A stretch of 64,000 bases of DNA from Candidatus Sumerlaeota bacterium. Its GTDB lineage: Bacteria > Sumerlaeota > Sumerlaeia > SLMS01 > JAHLLQ01. Made by a program: the position numbers and the translations under genes. The notes beneath the pieces were generated by a model. That model worked only from the letters and a program-made list of their open reading frames with translations. It did no database searches and was not told where the DNA came from. Shown piece after piece: positions 62,495 to 64,000 of this stretch. The DNA is taken from NCBI GenBank assembly GCA_030156535.1, contig JASGMJ010000026.1, positions 1 through 64,000 of the forward strand. The letters are read 5' to 3'. Each line of letters opens with the position of its first letter. Within the stretch, counting starts at the first letter, position 1.

Positions 62495-64000
62495 TTAGTA
62501 CAGGTTCCACCCGGCGACACTCGACGCCACAACGCCCACGCCCGGGGTCATGGTTTCGCTGACGGCGAAGGCAACGTTGGAGGCCGTGTTGACTGCCGCG
62601 CCGACGCGCTTGATGCTCGAGCCTGCAGCATGCTGCCCGGTGCCCACGCGCGTGGCCTGGGTGTCGAAGTCGCCGTTGCTGTTGATGGGATGCAGCGGCG
62701 AGGTGGCGCTGTCATCGTAGTTCAAGCCATCAATGGCCATGCCCGGTGCCGACGGACCATAGAGAGCGCTGAAGATCGTCAACGGATGATAAAGAGCAAC
62801 ACCGTCGTCAGAGGAAAGCGCGACAACACCCGTCGTTCCGCCCGTGGCGTCTGTGAAGTCCTCCATCGCCACCAAGGTGACGCCACTCGGCGCTGTCCAG
62901 GTGCCGAGACGGATCGGATCGTAGAAGACGCGTGTTCCAGACGGCACAGTACCCAGCCAGCTCGGCGCGTTAACGGCATCGCTGTTGACGGCAACGACGG
63001 CAACTTCGCCCGCGGCCAGAACCGTCCCGGCGGGGAACTTCAACGCCCCTTCGGAGTTCGAGTTGTCCTCGTCGCTGATGATGACGCCGCTGATATCGAT
63101 CGAGCCCGCCGAAGTGTTCTGGATTTCGACGAGTTCATCGGCCGTCGGTGTGCTGACGACTTCGGTGATGTAGAGTCCGGCGTACGACGAAACATCCGCC
63201 GCCGAGCCGACAAGCGGAACGACGACCGTGTCGCCGCTGGTGTCGTTGCTGTTGATCGTCAGAGTTGCCTCATAGACGCCCGGGGTGCCTGCCGGATCGA
63301 AACGCACGACAAGGTTGCCGCTTCCGCCGGGCGCGATGCCCGTCGGCTGGGAAACGATCGAGAACGCCGAGGCATTCGCCCCCGTGATGGTGCTCCCCGC
63401 GACATCCAGATTTGCCGAAGTTCCCGCATTGTTCACCACGATGTTAACATCCTGGGTCGCCGAGGGCAGAATCCGCCCCATGCGCACCGTTTCGGCGGAG
63501 GCGTCGATGTTGGGATCGTCGGCCGCAACACCGCGCAGACTCAGAATCCACGTCTCGTTCGCGCTGGCCGCGCCGTTGGGCTGGCCAGGAGTGGCCACCG
63601 GCGAGCCGATCCGCGTCCAGTTGGCCGCGTCACTTGCTCCCGCCGCGCTGTTGCCGTCGAACTGCACGGTCTGGGCGGAGCCCGGCCGCAGCGTCCCGGC
63701 CGTGAAGGCCGCGTCGTCGGCCTGATCCCAATCGTGCACGACAGCGCCCGTCGACGTCAGCAGCCGCGCATTGTCCGTCGCCGTGCCGTTGCTGAACGCC
63801 TGAAAACTACGTCCCGCAACCATCAGCGTCGCGTCGTCATGCGCCACCGAGATCGTGAAGTTGGAGTCCGCAAAGTTCGTGTCGGGAACAATCGTCGTAT
63901 CGACGTCGTTGCCATTGTAGACAACGATCAGGGTGCCGGCCGGAACCGCCGACCAGTTCGCGTCGGTCGACAGCTGCGGGCTGTCCGTCTCGTCGTGGGT
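62495..64000 (-). CDS. Secreted lamin-tail / choice-of-anchor protein, 5' end beyond window
   Basis: The frame is open from 64000 to the stop at 62495, so the N-terminus is missing. About 500 residues remain. They include an ASPM/choice-of-anchor-like domain (VNIVVNNAGTSANLDVAGST; GGSGNLVVRFDPAGTPGVYE) and a lamin-tail domain (YAGLYITEVVSTPTADELVE; VEIQNTSAGSIDISGVIISD). Both are typical of large extracellular or surface proteins. The chain ends VASSVAGWNLY, sharing a W-x-[VL]-Y ending with two other secreted proteins here. A 13-bp hairpin follows. Secretion is inferred from the domains, since no signal peptide can be seen. Confidence 0.82.
   Translation of the reverse strand, partial: THDETDSPQLSTDANWSAVPAGTLIVVYNGNDVDTTIVPDTNFADSNFTISVAHDDATLMVAGRSFQAFSNGTATDNARLLTSTGAVVHDWDQADDAAFTAGTLRPGSAQTVQFDGNSAAGASDAANWTRIGSPVATPGQPNGAASANETWILSLRGVAADDPNIDASAETVRMGRILPSATQDVNIVVNNAGTSANLDVAGSTITGANASAFSIVSQPTGIAPGGSGNLVVRFDPAGTPGVYEATLTINSNDTSGDTVVVPLVGSAADVSSYAGLYITEVVSTPTADELVEIQNTSAGSIDISGVIISDEDNSNSEGALKFPAGTVLAAGEVAVVAVNSDAVNAPSWLGTVPSGTRVFYDPIRLGTWTAPSGVTLVAMEDFTDATGGTTGVVALSSDDGVALYHPLTIFSALYGPSAPGMAIDGLNYDDSATSPLHPINSNGDFDTQATRVGTGQHAAGSSIKRVGAAVNTASNVAFAVSETMTPGVGVVASSVAGWNLY

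Overview
The window is high-GC bacterial chromosome. ExbB/ExbD, many lipoproteins and periplasmic cytochromes indicate a Gram-negative cell envelope. DUF3276 (PUR-alpha-like), DUF507, system II cytochrome c maturation (ResB/CcsA), NrfHA nitrite reduction and IorAB/PaaK aryl-acid genes together suggest a deep-branching, poorly cultured lineage, perhaps a PVC/FCB-neighbour candidate phylum. That placement is inference, because no rRNA gene is present.

Region 1 (1-5220) is a mobile and defence zone. A subtype I-C-like CRISPR array of 42 repeats runs in from the left edge, so its leader and cas genes lie outside the window. The last repeat abuts a 5'-truncated phage-like gene. A small block of phage-like genes follows (holin and XhlA-like proteins, a HTH/RHH protein), then a 14-bp inverted repeat and tRNA-Arg(TCT). 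A hairpin in this block shares both 9-nt stem arms with the CRISPR repeat.

Region 2 (5.4-20.3 kb) holds a GT39 membrane glycosyltransferase and a minus-strand aryl-pyruvate operon (paaK-ACT-paaK-iorA-iorB). TopA follows, then a compact restriction cassette (HTH-C5 methyltransferase, Vsr, MvaI/BcnI-like endonuclease) and ExbB/ExbD.

Region 3 (20.3-34.4 kb) holds a response regulator/PP2C phosphatase, two related membrane proteins, RsgA and a thioredoxin-like secreted protein. It also holds a large subtilisin-like protease whose catalytic motifs are in circularly permuted order (Ser-Asp-His-Asn), and two small conserved proteins. A frameshifted amidase, an AAA ATPase/DUF4276 pair (candidate defence module) and a lipoprotein follow.

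Region 4 (34.5-48.9 kb) is mainly secreted and metabolic genes: a glycosidase lipoprotein with a CBM9-like domain, a kelch-like protein, a class IV aminotransferase, CysS, a glycogen-debranching enzyme, CutA, GT2, a beta-propeller protein, a radical SAM protein and HisF. LacI-type operator palindromes lie upstream of three of the secreted-protein genes in regions 3 and 4.

Region 5 (48.9-64 kb) is a respiratory block: nrfHA, a CbpA-like DnaJ protein, an MDR oxidoreductase, and ccsA/resB for attaching haem to the Nrf cytochromes. After it come small envelope proteins, an acyltransferase, a second GT39 and a lamin-tail secreted protein that runs off the right edge. Three secreted proteins in the window share an extreme C-terminal W-x-[VL]-Y ending.
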